Part shown: in pieces, positions 34,187 through 43,481 of the stretch | How positions within the stretch are numbered: position 1 is the first letter of the stretch | Layout: every line of letters starts with the position of its first letter | DNA from: VXMF01 sp965206775 | GTDB lineage: Bacteria > Acidobacteriota > Terriglobia > Bryobacterales > UBA6623 | Reading direction: 5' to 3' | Assembly: GCA_965206775.1 (NCBI GenBank) | Contig: CBDBKU010000002.1 | Span: forward strand, 1,674,001 to 1,738,000 | DNA: 64,000 nt | The notes under the pieces: model-generated | Told to the model about the DNA's origin: nothing | Database searches by the model: none | The model's input: the letters and a program-made list of their open reading frames with translations, nothing else | Position numbers and translations under genes: made by a program

Positions 34187-36463
34187 CTAGTTGATCGAGA
34201 TCTGCTCGCTCGAATGAACGAAGAGCACGTCGTTGGCGGCTCTGTAACGCATGAGCGATTCTGGTGCCGCGTCCGGCTCGAAAGCGGACTCTTCCAGGCC
34301 GGCGATGACAAGGTCAGCGGAGGCAGATCGGCGCGCAACCTCGCGTTCCAGGGAATCGCCGACGCTGCATGCGACTGTAGTCACGTTCTGCCTCGAGATG
34401 GGCAACCGCCCTTCAGTCATCAGACGGGAGAGATTGTCCGCTTCGCGCTCGGTGTCTGAGGACTCGAAGCATGCGAACAGACGGATCTGCGCGCGTCTCC
34501 ATTCCGGGTGCCCGACGATGATGTATGCCAGAAGCATCATCATTGCGGCGTTCGCTACGTTGTCGTCTGTGATCCAGACGTGAATCGACGCGCGGTAGCC
34601 GAATCGGAAGCGCGTGGAGCGCAGCACGAGGACATTGAAGAGCGATCCCGATACGAGAAGGGCGCCCTGCGCCAGCTCATCGATCTCGTCGGGACGATCC
34701 TTGTCGAACTCGAGCAGGACGCAATTGTTCGGGAGACCCGATATCCCCGGCATTTGCAGTGTCTGGCTTATGGCCATCTGGAACGAAGGGCTGATTAGGG
34801 AGTCGACGAAGATGCCAGCTCCGCTGAGTTCGGTCCGCTCGATCAGCTTGTTCACCCGCGTGCGCGCTTCGATCTCCTCGGGAAACGAGTAGTCGCCTTG
34901 GAAGAACTGGATGAAATGCCCGAACCCGTGCCGATGGCAGATCCAGCGCAGCAGGTCGAAGTGCCCCAGCCGGCGCTCTCCGAATCGCGTCACGGCGACG
35001 ATTGACGGGCGCCAGCCCCCCATAGACCCCTCCGAGCGATTCTTCTGCAGCGCGATCTGGAGGCGCCTCGTCAGCTGGAACATCGTACCTTGGAAGATTG
35101 CGGTCAGGTCCCGCTCCTCCCGTCGGGACCGACGGAGCCCAACGTATATCGCCGCCATGAAAGCTAAGGAGATGAAGGCGTACAGGACGTTCATCTGGAT
35201 CATCATCAGTCCGCACATCACCGCTCCGAGTAGCGAGAGGTACCAGCGCGAATGGAAGGTTGGGCGGTAGGAGGGGTTGCCCGCGAAGTACTCCAGGAAC
35301 GAGACTGCGCACAGGGCGCCGTAAGTCACCATGAAGAACATGCTGAGGATCTGGGCGATAAAGTCGATGCCGCCTGCCAGTACGAACACGATCGCGATGG
35401 CGCTCGAAACCCACGTCGCGATTACCGGCTCCTGGGCTATTCCGCGGCCTTGCTCAAGCAGGCGGTTCAGCTTGGGGACCGGCAGCACGTTGTCCCGCGC
35501 CAGGGCCTGCAGCGTCCTGGGCGCGACGAGGATCGAACCTAGGGCCGAGGAAAGCGCGGCAGCGCCCAGCCCGATGTAGATCGCGGGGCCCCACAGGGCG
35601 ATCTGAGCCATTACGAACTGGTCCGCGGCTAGCGCTTCCGGAGTGGCGCTTCTTGCCAGCTTGACAGCGACGACCGCGTAGACCAGCATGCCTGCCAAGG
35701 TCGCGGCAATCGTTCCGAGAGGGATGCTCCTCTGGGGGCTCTTGAGATCGCCCGAGAGCCCCAGGCCCGCGATCATCCCCGTGAAAGCAGGAAAGCAAGT
35801 CGCGAAGACGGTGCCGAAACCATCGCCGTTCTCGATGCTCGCGGTAATGTTGAGGCCGTCCGGACGGATCGACTCGGGGCCCTCGCCCATTAGGAACGCG
35901 CCTATCGCCCCGGCGAGGATGACACTCACCACCCAAAGCGCCCGGACTCCCAGGTTGGCCCCCTTGGTCAGCATCAGGACTGCGAGCAGGATTGTGCTCG
36001 GCAAGCTGACCCAGCGCGGATCCGGATTCAACTCGTGCGCAGCCGCGAGCCATTCGTAGGCCGGCTGGAATGCCTCGGCGAAGGCTACGAGGTAGAAGGC
36101 GATCGAGATTGACTGGGAAAGATACAGCGCGATGCCGATCGTGCCGCCGATGCTCGTGCCGAACGAGCGGCTGATGATGAAATACGCGCCGCCGCCCGCC
36201 ACGCGTCGGTTGGTCGCGACCTCTGACACCGCCAGCACCGTAGGAATCGTGACGAGGTGCCCCAGGAGGATGATGACAAGACTGCCCCACAAGCCGACAT
36301 GCGCGACGGCGTAGCCGAAACGGAGAAAGAGGATCGCTCCGAGGATCGTGCTGATGGAGGCGAGGAATACGGGAGCGGTCCCGAACCCGTGGCCCGAGCT
36401 GGCAGACTGGCCGGCACTGTCGCGCACCGGCTCGGCGCGTGCACCGAGCAATGACATCTTCAT
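34187..36463 (-). CDS. SLC12/APC-superfamily cation-chloride cotransporter-like permease
   Basis: A 758-residue membrane protein. About 11-12 TM segments lie in residues 25-445, starting with FLASISTILGAILFLRFGYAV, the discontinuous first helix with G-A-I-L-F typical of Na-K-Cl/K-Cl cotransporters. A roughly 300-residue cytoplasmic C-terminal region follows (from RLQIALQKNRSEG), as in SLC12 proteins, including ADLVIAGLEES and SLMRYRAANDVLFVHSS. The ATG at 36463 directly precedes a short polar N-terminus; an upstream frame exists but without motif. The mscS-like gene originally began 23 bases downstream, an osmotic-adaptation pairing now split by IS-A. The ions carried are not certain. Confidence 0.85.
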   Translation of the reverse strand: MKMSLLGARAEPVRDSAGQSASSGHGFGTAPVFLASISTILGAILFLRFGYAVAHVGLWGSLVIILLGHLVTIPTVLAVSEVATNRRVAGGGAYFIISRSFGTSIGGTIGIALYLSQSISIAFYLVAFAEAFQPAYEWLAAAHELNPDPRWVSLPSTILLAVLMLTKGANLGVRALWVVSVILAGAIGAFLMGEGPESIRPDGLNITASIENGDGFGTVFATCFPAFTGMIAGLGLSGDLKSPQRSIPLGTIAATLAGMLVYAVVAVKLARSATPEALAADQFVMAQIALWGPAIYIGLGAAALSSALGSILVAPRTLQALARDNVLPVPKLNRLLEQGRGIAQEPVIATWVSSAIAIVFVLAGGIDFIAQILSMFFMVTYGALCAVSFLEYFAGNPSYRPTFHSRWYLSLLGAVMCGLMMIQMNVLYAFISLAFMAAIYVGLRRSRREERDLTAIFQGTMFQLTRRLQIALQKNRSEGSMGGWRPSIVAVTRFGERRLGHFDLLRWICHRHGFGHFIQFFQGDYSFPEEIEARTRVNKLIERTELSGAGIFVDSLISPSFQMAISQTLQMPGISGLPNNCVLLEFDKDRPDEIDELAQGALLVSGSLFNVLVLRSTRFRFGYRASIHVWITDDNVANAAMMMLLAYIIVGHPEWRRAQIRLFACFESSDTEREADNLSRLMTEGRLPISRQNVTTVACSVGDSLEREVARRSASADLVIAGLEESAFEPDAAPESLMRYRAANDVLFVHSSEQISIN

Positions 36464-36865
36464 TGGCCGCCCTCGGGGCGGAACGTGTGCTTGGAGGCTG
36501 ACATGATAGCAACCGGAACGAACGTTGGGCTCAACGCCCGTCGCTCCGCCCCCTCCTCTCCGAGGCATGAAGGCTCCTTGGGTCACCGACGGAAGCCCTC
36601 CGAGGTGTGGTGGGGCCGGCCGGCGCCTCTGTACGCACTCCTGTCGGTCGGGCTAGCGCGCGAACCCAGCATCGAATTCGTCTCTTCCCGGGTCCTCGCA
36701 CGAAGGGCGATCCGTACCTGCGGCCTGGTCAGGACTGTCGCGAGGGAAGGGTCCCGATCAGGTGGAAATCCTGTAGGATCCGCTTCGCGCGTCGAAGGTC
36801 GACGCGTGCCTCCAGCTTCGCGTGCTGGCGCTCGAGCGCTTGGGGCCGGCGGCGCGAGGGGAGCT
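36464..36865. other. 402-base spacer, no gene recognised
   Basis: Upstream of the SLC12-like gene and downstream of the lipoprotein gene. A plus-strand frame crosses it but runs antisense into the lipoprotein gene and has no motif. A poorly conserved leader or decayed gene is possible. Confidence 0.35.
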
Positions 36866-37996
36866 CTATTCGCCCACTGGCACTGTCAGCATCGCATCGA
36901 TACCTTGCGGGCCTGCGGACTGCAGCGACAGCAGGTATGTCAGGAGATTGAACGTCGCCTTAGAGTTCAGATCGGCGTCCGCGATATAGAACCAGTGGTC
37001 GCGGTAGCGAATCCTGACGAATGCCTCGAGTGGCGGAGACTCCGCCGATGAGACCTTGAGCAAGCTCCCCGAGACCGTGTCCCAGTTCAGGCCCTGGCTC
37101 TCCCCGCCCTTCATGATCGTCACCAGTCCCTTCGACTTGTGGGTCTCGGGCGGGTCGACGCTGTGCGAGAGGAAGAACATTGCTCCCAGCAGTGACCGAC
37201 CGGTCAGTACGATCGCTTCGGGGCTCAATCGGGAGCTTCGCGTCGCTAGCCTGAACGTCTCGTGAGAACTGTCGAGGCTCAGGATGCTGCGAATGCTCCG
37301 CAACGTGTCGGCCCGGTCCGGATCGGACTCGGGCCTCCGGATCCGGATGGATGTCTCTCCTGATTCCCGGTCCTGAGCCAGCATGAAATCCAGCGATCCC
37401 GAGATCTGCAATTCGCGTAGCAGTCGCGCCGCCTCCCTGAAGTCGCTGTTATTGGGAATCCTGGTCGGCGTCGGGCCGCTCGCGACCGGCGCGTTGGTTA
37501 CGCCATTGATGCTGTCGACGCAGCACATCAGGAGGCGTTCGATGCTCCAGCCGGACTGCGACAGCAGAATGATCGTCTGGGCCGAGATCGGAGTCAGGAG
37601 TCGTTGCGTGAACTCAGCCCCCGAAACCGGCTGGTAGGTGATCGTCGGCTGCTCGCTGTACCGGCCGCCGAGGTCGACGCCGAATTCCGTGCCGCCCGAT
37701 CCGTCGACGTTGATCCTGGGAAGCACGCCCACTCGGGCGTCCAAGGTGTACTGAGCAATCACGGTGCCGACATCGAGGAAGACCGGCGTGTCCCTGTAGC
37801 GGAGCCGGACCAAGTTGAGAAGCAACTGGTCGTTCTGGGACCGTGCAATGCGCTCGTTGTAGTCGAATCGAGCACCTGGGATGGTGCGAGGGCCGAGACG
37901 AGTCCCGCAAGCCGCGAGTGCCACGCAGCCGCACAACGCTGCGACGCATGCGAAGCCGGTTCGCCAATGGAGCATTCTGTGCAGCTGTTTCGACAT
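36866..37996 (-). CDS. Lipoprotein of unknown function
   Basis: A 376-residue protein from the ATG at 37996. A signal peptide (FACVAALCGCVALAAC) ends in a lipobox, L-A-A-C, so it is an envelope lipoprotein. The mature part opens FDYNERIARSQNDQLLLNLV then RLRYRDTPVFLDV, a pattern I have seen in conserved uncharacterised lipoproteins of Gram-negative bacteria, and later has ISAQTIILLSQSGWSIERLLM and RDHWFYIADADLNSKATF. There is no catalytic motif or TM segment beyond the signal. It precedes, on the same strand, no clear partner; the upstream GluR0-like gene ends 187 bases before it. The function is unknown. Confidence 0.75.
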   Translation of the reverse strand: MSKQLHRMLHWRTGFACVAALCGCVALAACGTRLGPRTIPGARFDYNERIARSQNDQLLLNLVRLRYRDTPVFLDVGTVIAQYTLDARVGVLPRINVDGSGGTEFGVDLGGRYSEQPTITYQPVSGAEFTQRLLTPISAQTIILLSQSGWSIERLLMCCVDSINGVTNAPVASGPTPTRIPNNSDFREAARLLRELQISGSLDFMLAQDRESGETSIRIRRPESDPDRADTLRSIRSILSLDSSHETFRLATRSSRLSPEAIVLTGRSLLGAMFFLSHSVDPPETHKSKGLVTIMKGGESQGLNWDTVSGSLLKVSSAESPPLEAFVRIRYRDHWFYIADADLNSKATFNLLTYLLSLQSAGPQGIDAMLTVPVGE

Positions 37997-38183
37997 TCGG
38001 ACAGCGAGCGCGGCCCGAGAGTCCCTGCGCTCGAGCCGCGTGCATCGCCCCGACCGCAGCCGGGTTCGCTGCAAGGTCGAATGGCACAGAGGCGCGCCGG
38101 GATGTCGGGCCTGCGCTCCTATCATAGGAAATGCGCGACTCTCCAACAGTTGCTCGAGCGCCGTGGCGCCCCGGCCCGCCGGG

Positions 38184-39350
38184 TCATCGCTGATGCGAGG
38201 GACCGAACCACCGGTTGTAGATTCGGCCGTAGTCGCCGGACTCCTCGAGTTCCAGGAGCGCTCGGTTCACGGACTCCCTGAGGTTGGTGCCCGCAGGAAA
38301 CGCGATTCCATAGACCTGTCGCTCGATGAGCGGTCCCACCACCGTCACCGTCGTGTTTCCATCTGCCACTGCGTATTGCATCAGGGGCGCGGCATCGAAC
38401 AGGATCGCATCGACCTCCCCGGACTCAAGCAGGCGGTAGCCGGCCTCGATCTGCTCGACCTCGCGCAACGTTGCGCCGTATCGGATCGCGACATCCGTGC
38501 TGGTTGTCCCTGCCACGGTTGCGACCCTGCGCCCGCTAAGGTCTTGCGGGCCGGAGATGTCGCTCTTGAGTTCCTCCATCATCAACCCGGCTGACAACTT
38601 TCCGATCGCAACGCCGAACAGGGCGATGCCGATGACCATTACGACCAGCGAGACAAGCCGTCCGAGCCATTTGGCCGGCGTCACGTCTCCGTAGCCGACC
38701 GTCGTGATCGTTGCAAGGATGCACCAGGCAGCCTCGAAGATTCCCGGGAAATATCGGTCGTTGATGCCCGAACTGCCGTGTTCCGCGAAATACAGGATGT
38801 GCGAGCAGAGGAGGACGAATGCCGCCAAGTAGCCGAGCGCGCCGAGTTCTGCCTCCGTCGCCAGAGCCCGGAGTACTCGAAGCAGGGCGGGATCTTGGTC
38901 AACGGTCGTGAGAATCCGCAGGCCGCTATTCATGTACGGGTGGCTGAAGTCCATGTGGATCTCGCGCTCGTGCGTGATGCTGATGCCGGCCATCCCGGCA
39001 TCGACCTCTCCGTCCTTCAACGCCTCGATGAGATCGCTGAACTGCATCAGCCGGAAGGTCGAATCAAGCCCGATCGCGTTGGACACTTCGTTCCATACGT
39101 CGATGTCGAAGCCTGCAAAATTCCCGTCGGATTCCATGACGTGCGGGGGGAAAGTCGCCACCCCGACGACCACCGGGGACTCTGCGGCCGATACGACCGC
39201 AGCTAGCAGCGCTGCCGCGATCACGGCAGCCGGACGGCAAGACCTGGCGTACCATCGCGACACGGGGGAACTGGCATCGGACTTCGCGCCCGCCCGCCGA
39301 CCGATGGCGTGTTCACCAGACTCAAGCGAAGCTGCATAGGTCACAGGCAT
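38184..39350 (-). CDS. GluR0-like ligand-gated potassium channel
   Basis: A 388-residue protein with the architecture of prokaryotic ionotropic glutamate receptors: signal peptide (AAVIAAALLAAVVSA, 41-55), the first lobe of a periplasmic amino-acid-binding domain (VVVGVATFPPHVMESDG to SHPYMNSGLRIL, 60-147), then TM1 (LGALGYLAAFVLLCSHILYF, about 169), a pore loop with the K+ filter TTVGYGD (216-222), TM2 (LVSLVVMVIGIALFGVAIGK, about 232) and the second lobe (277-388). The length equals Synechocystis GluR0 (about 397). It is predicted to open a K+ pore on amino-acid binding. REIHMDFSHPY holds the Arg/Asp that usually grip the ligand. It diverges from the PmoA-like gene. The exact N-terminus is uncertain. 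Confidence 0.9.
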   Translation of the reverse strand: MPVTYAASLESGEHAIGRRAGAKSDASSPVSRWYARSCRPAAVIAAALLAAVVSAAESPVVVGVATFPPHVMESDGNFAGFDIDVWNEVSNAIGLDSTFRLMQFSDLIEALKDGEVDAGMAGISITHEREIHMDFSHPYMNSGLRILTTVDQDPALLRVLRALATEAELGALGYLAAFVLLCSHILYFAEHGSSGINDRYFPGIFEAAWCILATITTVGYGDVTPAKWLGRLVSLVVMVIGIALFGVAIGKLSAGLMMEELKSDISGPQDLSGRRVATVAGTTSTDVAIRYGATLREVEQIEAGYRLLESGEVDAILFDAAPLMQYAVADGNTTVTVVGPLIERQVYGIAFPAGTNLRESVNRALLELEESGDYGRIYNRWFGPSHQR

Positions 39351-39497
39351 CCGGCTCGGCGGCGCCAGCCGCGGAACGGTACTTATTCTGCCACGATACA
39401 AACGGAGCCGGCCATCGTGGATGGTTTGGACAGGACGAAGCGGTGCCGATGCGCGGCCTCCGGCCGATGGCGATCTGCTAGGCTCCCTTACGAACTC

Positions 39498-40577
39498 GTG
39501 CGGTGGATCGCGGTGGACTTGCGAATCGTCTCTGGCAGACCGGCCCGGGCCCGATCTAGGTCAAGAAAGAGGCACCTCGCTTGCCGGTCGATCGCAATCG
39601 TTGCTGTCGCAGCGGCGGCCCTGTGGGCTCTCGCTGCCTGCCAGGGAGATCCGGGGACCGGTGGACAGGGCGCCGCTTCCGGCCTCGGGAGACCCGCCGC
39701 GGTCTCGTTCGAACGAGGCGAAGGCGCGATCCGAGTGCTGCTGGATGGCGAGCCTTTCACGACCTTCCACTTCGAGAGGGAATGGGACAAGCCGTTCCTG
39801 TATCCCCTGCGGACCGCGTCCGGGACAACCGTTTCGCGAGGCTACCCGCTCGAACCGAGGCCCGGCGAGGAGACAGACCACGACTGGCATCGCGGAATCT
39901 GGTACGGTCACGGGGATATCAACGGACACGACTTCTGGCGCGAACTCGGTCGCGACAGGACGGGGATGATCGTTCCGCTGTCTGAACCTCTCTTCGAGCA
40001 GGGGGAGGAATCCGGCTCGATCGAAGCGGAACTCGGACTCCGGAGCGCGGATGGCGAGTTGCAGGGGACCCTAGTCCAGAGATACTCGTTCTCGAGAGCC
40101 GGTACGGCGGTTCGCATCGACGCAGAGCTTGAGTTCCGGGCCGATCAGGGACAGGACGTTCGATTCGGAGACACCGAGGACGGCGGCTTCGGGATGCGTC
40201 TGGCCGACGAGTTCCGTCAGGAGCGAGGCGCGGTGCTCTCGAATGCGGACGGTCTGATGGGCACGGAGAACATCTGGGGGCGGGAGGCGCGCTGGGTCGA
40301 TTACTCGGCAGGTGTCGGCGGGAAGCCGGTCGGCGTCGCGATCCTCGACCACCCGTCGAACCTGAGACACCCGTCTAGATGGCACGCCAGAGGATACAGC
40401 CTTTGCTCGGCAAATCCGTTCGGCGTCTCGGACTTCACCGGGAAAGGGAACGCCGCCGGAAGCCATGTGGTTCCCCGTGGCGGTGCATTGACGTTTCGGT
40501 ACCGTGTCGTGATCCACGAGGGCGGCGCCGAGGCCGCAGAGATCGAGCGCTGGTTCCGCGAGTTCGCTGCGGAATGA
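39498..40577 (+). CDS. PmoA-family (DUF6807) lipoprotein
   Basis: About 359 residues from a tentative GTG at 39498; TTG 39519 and GTG 39513 are equally possible. A signal peptide (IAIVAVAAAALWALAAC) ends in a lipobox. The mature protein contains DHDWHRGIWYGHGDINGHDFW, split by one residue in the family as DHPHHRxxWxAHGDVNGxDFW, the DUF6807/PmoA signature, and later VGVAILDHPSNLRHPSRWHARGYS across a turn, also conserved. Despite the name the family is not particulate methane monooxygenase; it is found in sugar-utilisation loci of Acidobacteria and Planctomycetes with unknown activity. It shares a divergent intergenic region with the channel gene. Confidence 0.8.
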   Translation: MRWIAVDLRIVSGRPARARSRSRKRHLACRSIAIVAVAAAALWALAACQGDPGTGGQGAASGLGRPAAVSFERGEGAIRVLLDGEPFTTFHFEREWDKPFLYPLRTASGTTVSRGYPLEPRPGEETDHDWHRGIWYGHGDINGHDFWRELGRDRTGMIVPLSEPLFEQGEESGSIEAELGLRSADGELQGTLVQRYSFSRAGTAVRIDAELEFRADQGQDVRFGDTEDGGFGMRLADEFRQERGAVLSNADGLMGTENIWGREARWVDYSAGVGGKPVGVAILDHPSNLRHPSRWHARGYSLCSANPFGVSDFTGKGNAAGSHVVPRGGALTFRYRVVIHEGGAEAAEIERWFREFAAE

Positions 40578-40589
40578 GCTGAAGGGGCC

Positions 40590-41447
40590 TCAGTCGAAGG
40601 CCTTGATTACCGCGCTGTTGTCCGCGGTGCCGAATCCCATCGCTTCTGCAATTTCGAGCAGCGTGGCATGCTGCTCCGACAGGGGCAGCCGGGCTCCGTG
40701 GCGCTGGCCTTCCGCCAGAATCAAGCGCACGTCCTTGAGATGCTGGCTCAGGCGGGCCTCCGCAGAGAATTCCTCTCCGAGCATCTTGGCGCCCTTGCGG
40801 TCCATTGCCCGCGAGTGGGCCGGACCCGCTTTGAGTATGTCGAGCGCCTGGTCGGGCGAGAGCCCGCAGCGGCTCGCGAACGAGAGACCTTCCGCAAGCA
40901 CCGCGCGGTTCAGGCCTAGCACGAGGTTCAGGACGAGCTTCATGCTCGACCCGGTGCCACAGGGGCCAGCGTGGAAGACCTTCCGTCCCAGGCACTTCAC
41001 GACGGGCACGCATCGATCCAGCGCATCCGCATCGCCCCCGGCGATGACGATCGCCTCGCGCCGCCGCACTTGATCGCTTGACCCGCCGATCGCCGTGTCG
41101 AGGTACCTGCCTCCCCGTGCCTCGAGAATCCTGCCGAATGCTGCCGCGTCCTCTGGCGCGCCCGTCGTCGTGTCCATGACGAGTCGGCCCGAGAGGGCAG
41201 CCGCATCGATCTCTTCGAGCACTCCTCTCACGACCGTCGAATCCGGCAAGCTCAGAACGAGACGCATGCAGCTGCGAGCGACTTCGGTTGCGGAGCCCAC
41301 GGGCTCGCCGCCGATCGTGACGAGATTCGCGAGGCGCTCCTCTTCCTTGTCGAAGCCCAGGACTGCGAATCCAGAGGCAAGCAAGCGCTCCGCTATTGCC
41401 GTTCCGAGCAGTCCAAGGCCGACCAGTCCGATGCTTTCCGCAGGCAC
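40590..41447 (-). CDS. NAD(P)-dependent beta-hydroxyacid dehydrogenase (HIBADH family)
   Basis: A 285-residue oxidoreductase of the 3-hydroxyisobutyrate/tartronate semialdehyde reductase type. The GTG at 41447 is preferred because it immediately precedes the Rossmann opening IGLVGLGLLGTAIAERLLASG. The usual substrate-binding DTTTGAPEDA (a DxST-type element), YLDTAIGGSS, and the catalytic Lys in GTGSSMKLVLN (about 169) follow. The second half is the helical dimer domain. Longer upstream readings in frame overlap the neighbouring plus-strand gene. It converges with the PmoA-like gene (12 bases between stops). The physiological substrate is unknown. Confidence 0.85.
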   Translation of the reverse strand: MPAESIGLVGLGLLGTAIAERLLASGFAVLGFDKEEERLANLVTIGGEPVGSATEVARSCMRLVLSLPDSTVVRGVLEEIDAAALSGRLVMDTTTGAPEDAAAFGRILEARGGRYLDTAIGGSSDQVRRREAIVIAGGDADALDRCVPVVKCLGRKVFHAGPCGTGSSMKLVLNLVLGLNRAVLAEGLSFASRCGLSPDQALDILKAGPAHSRAMDRKGAKMLGEEFSAEARLSQHLKDVRLILAEGQRHGARLPLSEQHATLLEIAEAMGFGTADNSAVIKAFD

Positions 41448-41532
41448 TTGACGTTCTTCGAACGAGGGCAGAGGCCAATCATAGCTCCCGGCTTCCGAAC
41501 TCGCTGCCGCCCGGTATGCCAAGCTGTACCCG

Positions 41533-43080
41533 ATGGCGAGTGTGGGCATCGCGGGTCGCGGCCGTTCTTGCCGCGCGGGCAGCATTGGCTGGGCGAGCGC
41601 CGCGGCGGCCGCCGCGGCGCTCGCCCTTGGGCTTTCGCCGGTCGGCGCGGTGGCCCAGGCGCCCGAGGCCGTAAGCGAGGTCGAGCTGCGCACCGACCCC
41701 CCCGACGCCCGAATCCGCCCGTTCGAGAGCATTCCCGTTCGGATCGTGGCGCACGGCATGGCGGCTGAGAATCCTACGAGCTTTGCCAGGGTGCGGCTGC
41801 GGCGCGGCCTGGCCGCGTTCCACCTGCGCGACCCCAGGTCCGGCTGGCTCTCCAAGCCGTTCCGCTACCAAGGCCGAGATGCCTTGCCAAGCGGCGAGGG
41901 CAGGCAGGATGGATTCCAAGCGAGGCTGTTCGACATGGCCGGTCAGCACTCGCTCCTCCAGGACTCCGTCCTGTTCACCGCGTCGGGCAACCAGGGCCAA
42001 GCGGTCCTGTCCGCGACGCTGGACGGCGTGACCGGTTCCATCCGGATCCTGATCGATTCCGAGGCAGAGCGCACGGCACCGGCCGAGCGGGTCACCTTCG
42101 GGGAGCAGCCGCGCTCGACCGATCGTTACCGTGCGCTGGCCGAGCATCACGCCCCCTTCGTCGCGCAGGAGACTTGGTTCCAGCCCAAGTCGGACTACCT
42201 CGCTCGGTTCGACGCGGACGGCGACTGGCGCGGCGACAACAACTGGGCCAATGCTCCCCAAGCCAGCTCGCAAGCGTACGTGTACTACGCCGTCATCGAG
42301 ACCGAGACCCACTGGTTCCTGATCTACAACTTCTTCCACCCGAGGGACTATTCCGACAAGTGCGTCGCGGGCACCTGCCACGAGAACGACAACGAGGGAA
42401 TGGTCCTGACTGTCGCCAGGGACGGCTCGCCCCAGGGGAGGGCAGTCGCTATGGAGACGCTCGCGCACAACAAGGTCTATTCGTATCGGGCCGACCCGCG
42501 CGTGCGAGGGAACTTCCACGACCTCGATGGCGAGATGGAGTTCCATAGCGACTCCCATCCGGTCGTGTTCGTGCATTCGGGAGGGCACGGCGTCTACGGG
42601 CCGGGCCGGCATGCCGGCTATTCGTTCGAGGAAGACCGGTTCCATGCAGGGACAGGCGTGACCTACGTCTACAAGGGGGTCGCCGAGAGGCCGCAGCATC
42701 CGGCGGACCGGGAGGTCGGCTACGATCTCCTGCCGATCTACGACCACTGGTGGTTGCCGGCCCACCGCGGAGCCGAGAACAGGGAGGAGGCGTTCAGCAG
42801 CTATTTCAGCTACCGGCCCCACGGCGGCCGACCGCTCGCTTCGTATGAGCGCCTCGCCGGTGCGTTCCGGGGCGTCCGCCACGGTGTGGACATGGCCAAG
42901 CCCTTCTGGGGCTGGCACGACAACGAGACGCATGATCGCAGCGTGCTTTCGACAGGCCAGTGGGCTCTCGATCCGGCGTACGCGGTGACCCGCAACCTGA
43001 CCCTGCCGGGGCAGGTCTCGCTCCGCTACACCTTCAATCCGTATTTGCGCGGCCTAGAAGACCCGCTGCCAAACGAGTGA
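41533..43080 (+). CDS. Secreted protein of unknown function with HENDNEG motif
   Basis: A 515-residue protein. A long signal region (SAAAAAAALALGLSPVGAVAQA) precedes a mature secreted protein. The central part is rich in aromatic and acidic residues: AYVYYAVIETETHWFLIYNF, FHPRDYSD, a Cys pair CVAGTC, HENDNEGMVLTV, ETLAHNKVYSY and HSDSHPVVFVHSGGHGVYG. The H-E-N-D-N-E-G stretch and the alternating His/Asp suggest a metal site on a beta-sandwich; the layout recalls Vps62-like proteins, but I cannot assign the family firmly. The stop precedes a decayed minus-strand fragment. It diverges from the dehydrogenase gene. Confidence 0.7.
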   Translation: MASVGIAGRGRSCRAGSIGWASAAAAAAALALGLSPVGAVAQAPEAVSEVELRTDPPDARIRPFESIPVRIVAHGMAAENPTSFARVRLRRGLAAFHLRDPRSGWLSKPFRYQGRDALPSGEGRQDGFQARLFDMAGQHSLLQDSVLFTASGNQGQAVLSATLDGVTGSIRILIDSEAERTAPAERVTFGEQPRSTDRYRALAEHHAPFVAQETWFQPKSDYLARFDADGDWRGDNNWANAPQASSQAYVYYAVIETETHWFLIYNFFHPRDYSDKCVAGTCHENDNEGMVLTVARDGSPQGRAVAMETLAHNKVYSYRADPRVRGNFHDLDGEMEFHSDSHPVVFVHSGGHGVYGPGRHAGYSFEEDRFHAGTGVTYVYKGVAERPQHPADREVGYDLLPIYDHWWLPAHRGAENREEAFSSYFSYRPHGGRPLASYERLAGAFRGVRHGVDMAKPFWGWHDNETHDRSVLSTGQWALDPAYAVTRNLTLPGQVSLRYTFNPYLRGLEDPLPNE

Positions 43081-43340
43081 CGACCGGGCTCTTGGTAGCT
43101 GCCGAGCGCGACCCCGACGAATTCGTTCTCTGGCCTGGTCGGGTTCTTGCCCGCGCCGCCGGCCGCCCAGCCCTTGAACGGATCGAACCTCCAGACCTCC
43201 GTGCGGTCGGTTGCGTCCATGGCACGAACCTTGACGTGCGGCGTCTCGACGTACATCGTCGCCCCCGGGCGGCTCACGCTGTCACCGCAGGCGTGGCCCT
43301 CCAGGGCGCCGCCGGCCGGCGTTATCCCCGCGGATCTGCG
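43081..43340 (-). pseudogene. Probable remnant of a PQQ-type beta-propeller protein; rest of the gap is empty
   Basis: The minus strand reads PGATMYVETPHVKVRAMDAT then DRTEVWRFDPFKG, close to the repeat of quinoprotein dehydrogenases (GxMYVxTPxxxVxALDAxTGxExWRFDP). It is a single repeat without neighbours, a start or the heme/PQQ residues, so it looks like a relic. The remaining bases to 43481 show nothing. Confidence 0.35.
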
Positions 43341-43481
43341 CGAGACAGGAGCAGCGCGTCAAGCCAGGCCCTCCCCGCACTCCTGCCAGCCCGTGTCGCG
43401 TGTCGATGCCTTGGCACCGACGGAGAGGCGAGGACGACGGATTGCTGGAAAGCGCGACATGCCAGACGCGGATGAATGAGC

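Noticed and set aside
31813..34194. A 793-codon open frame on the plus strand opposite the IS-A transposase
   Set aside because: It is the reverse-complement shadow of a GC-rich gene: Ala/Gly/Leu/Arg-dominated, without motifs, and it runs past the IS end into flanking DNA.
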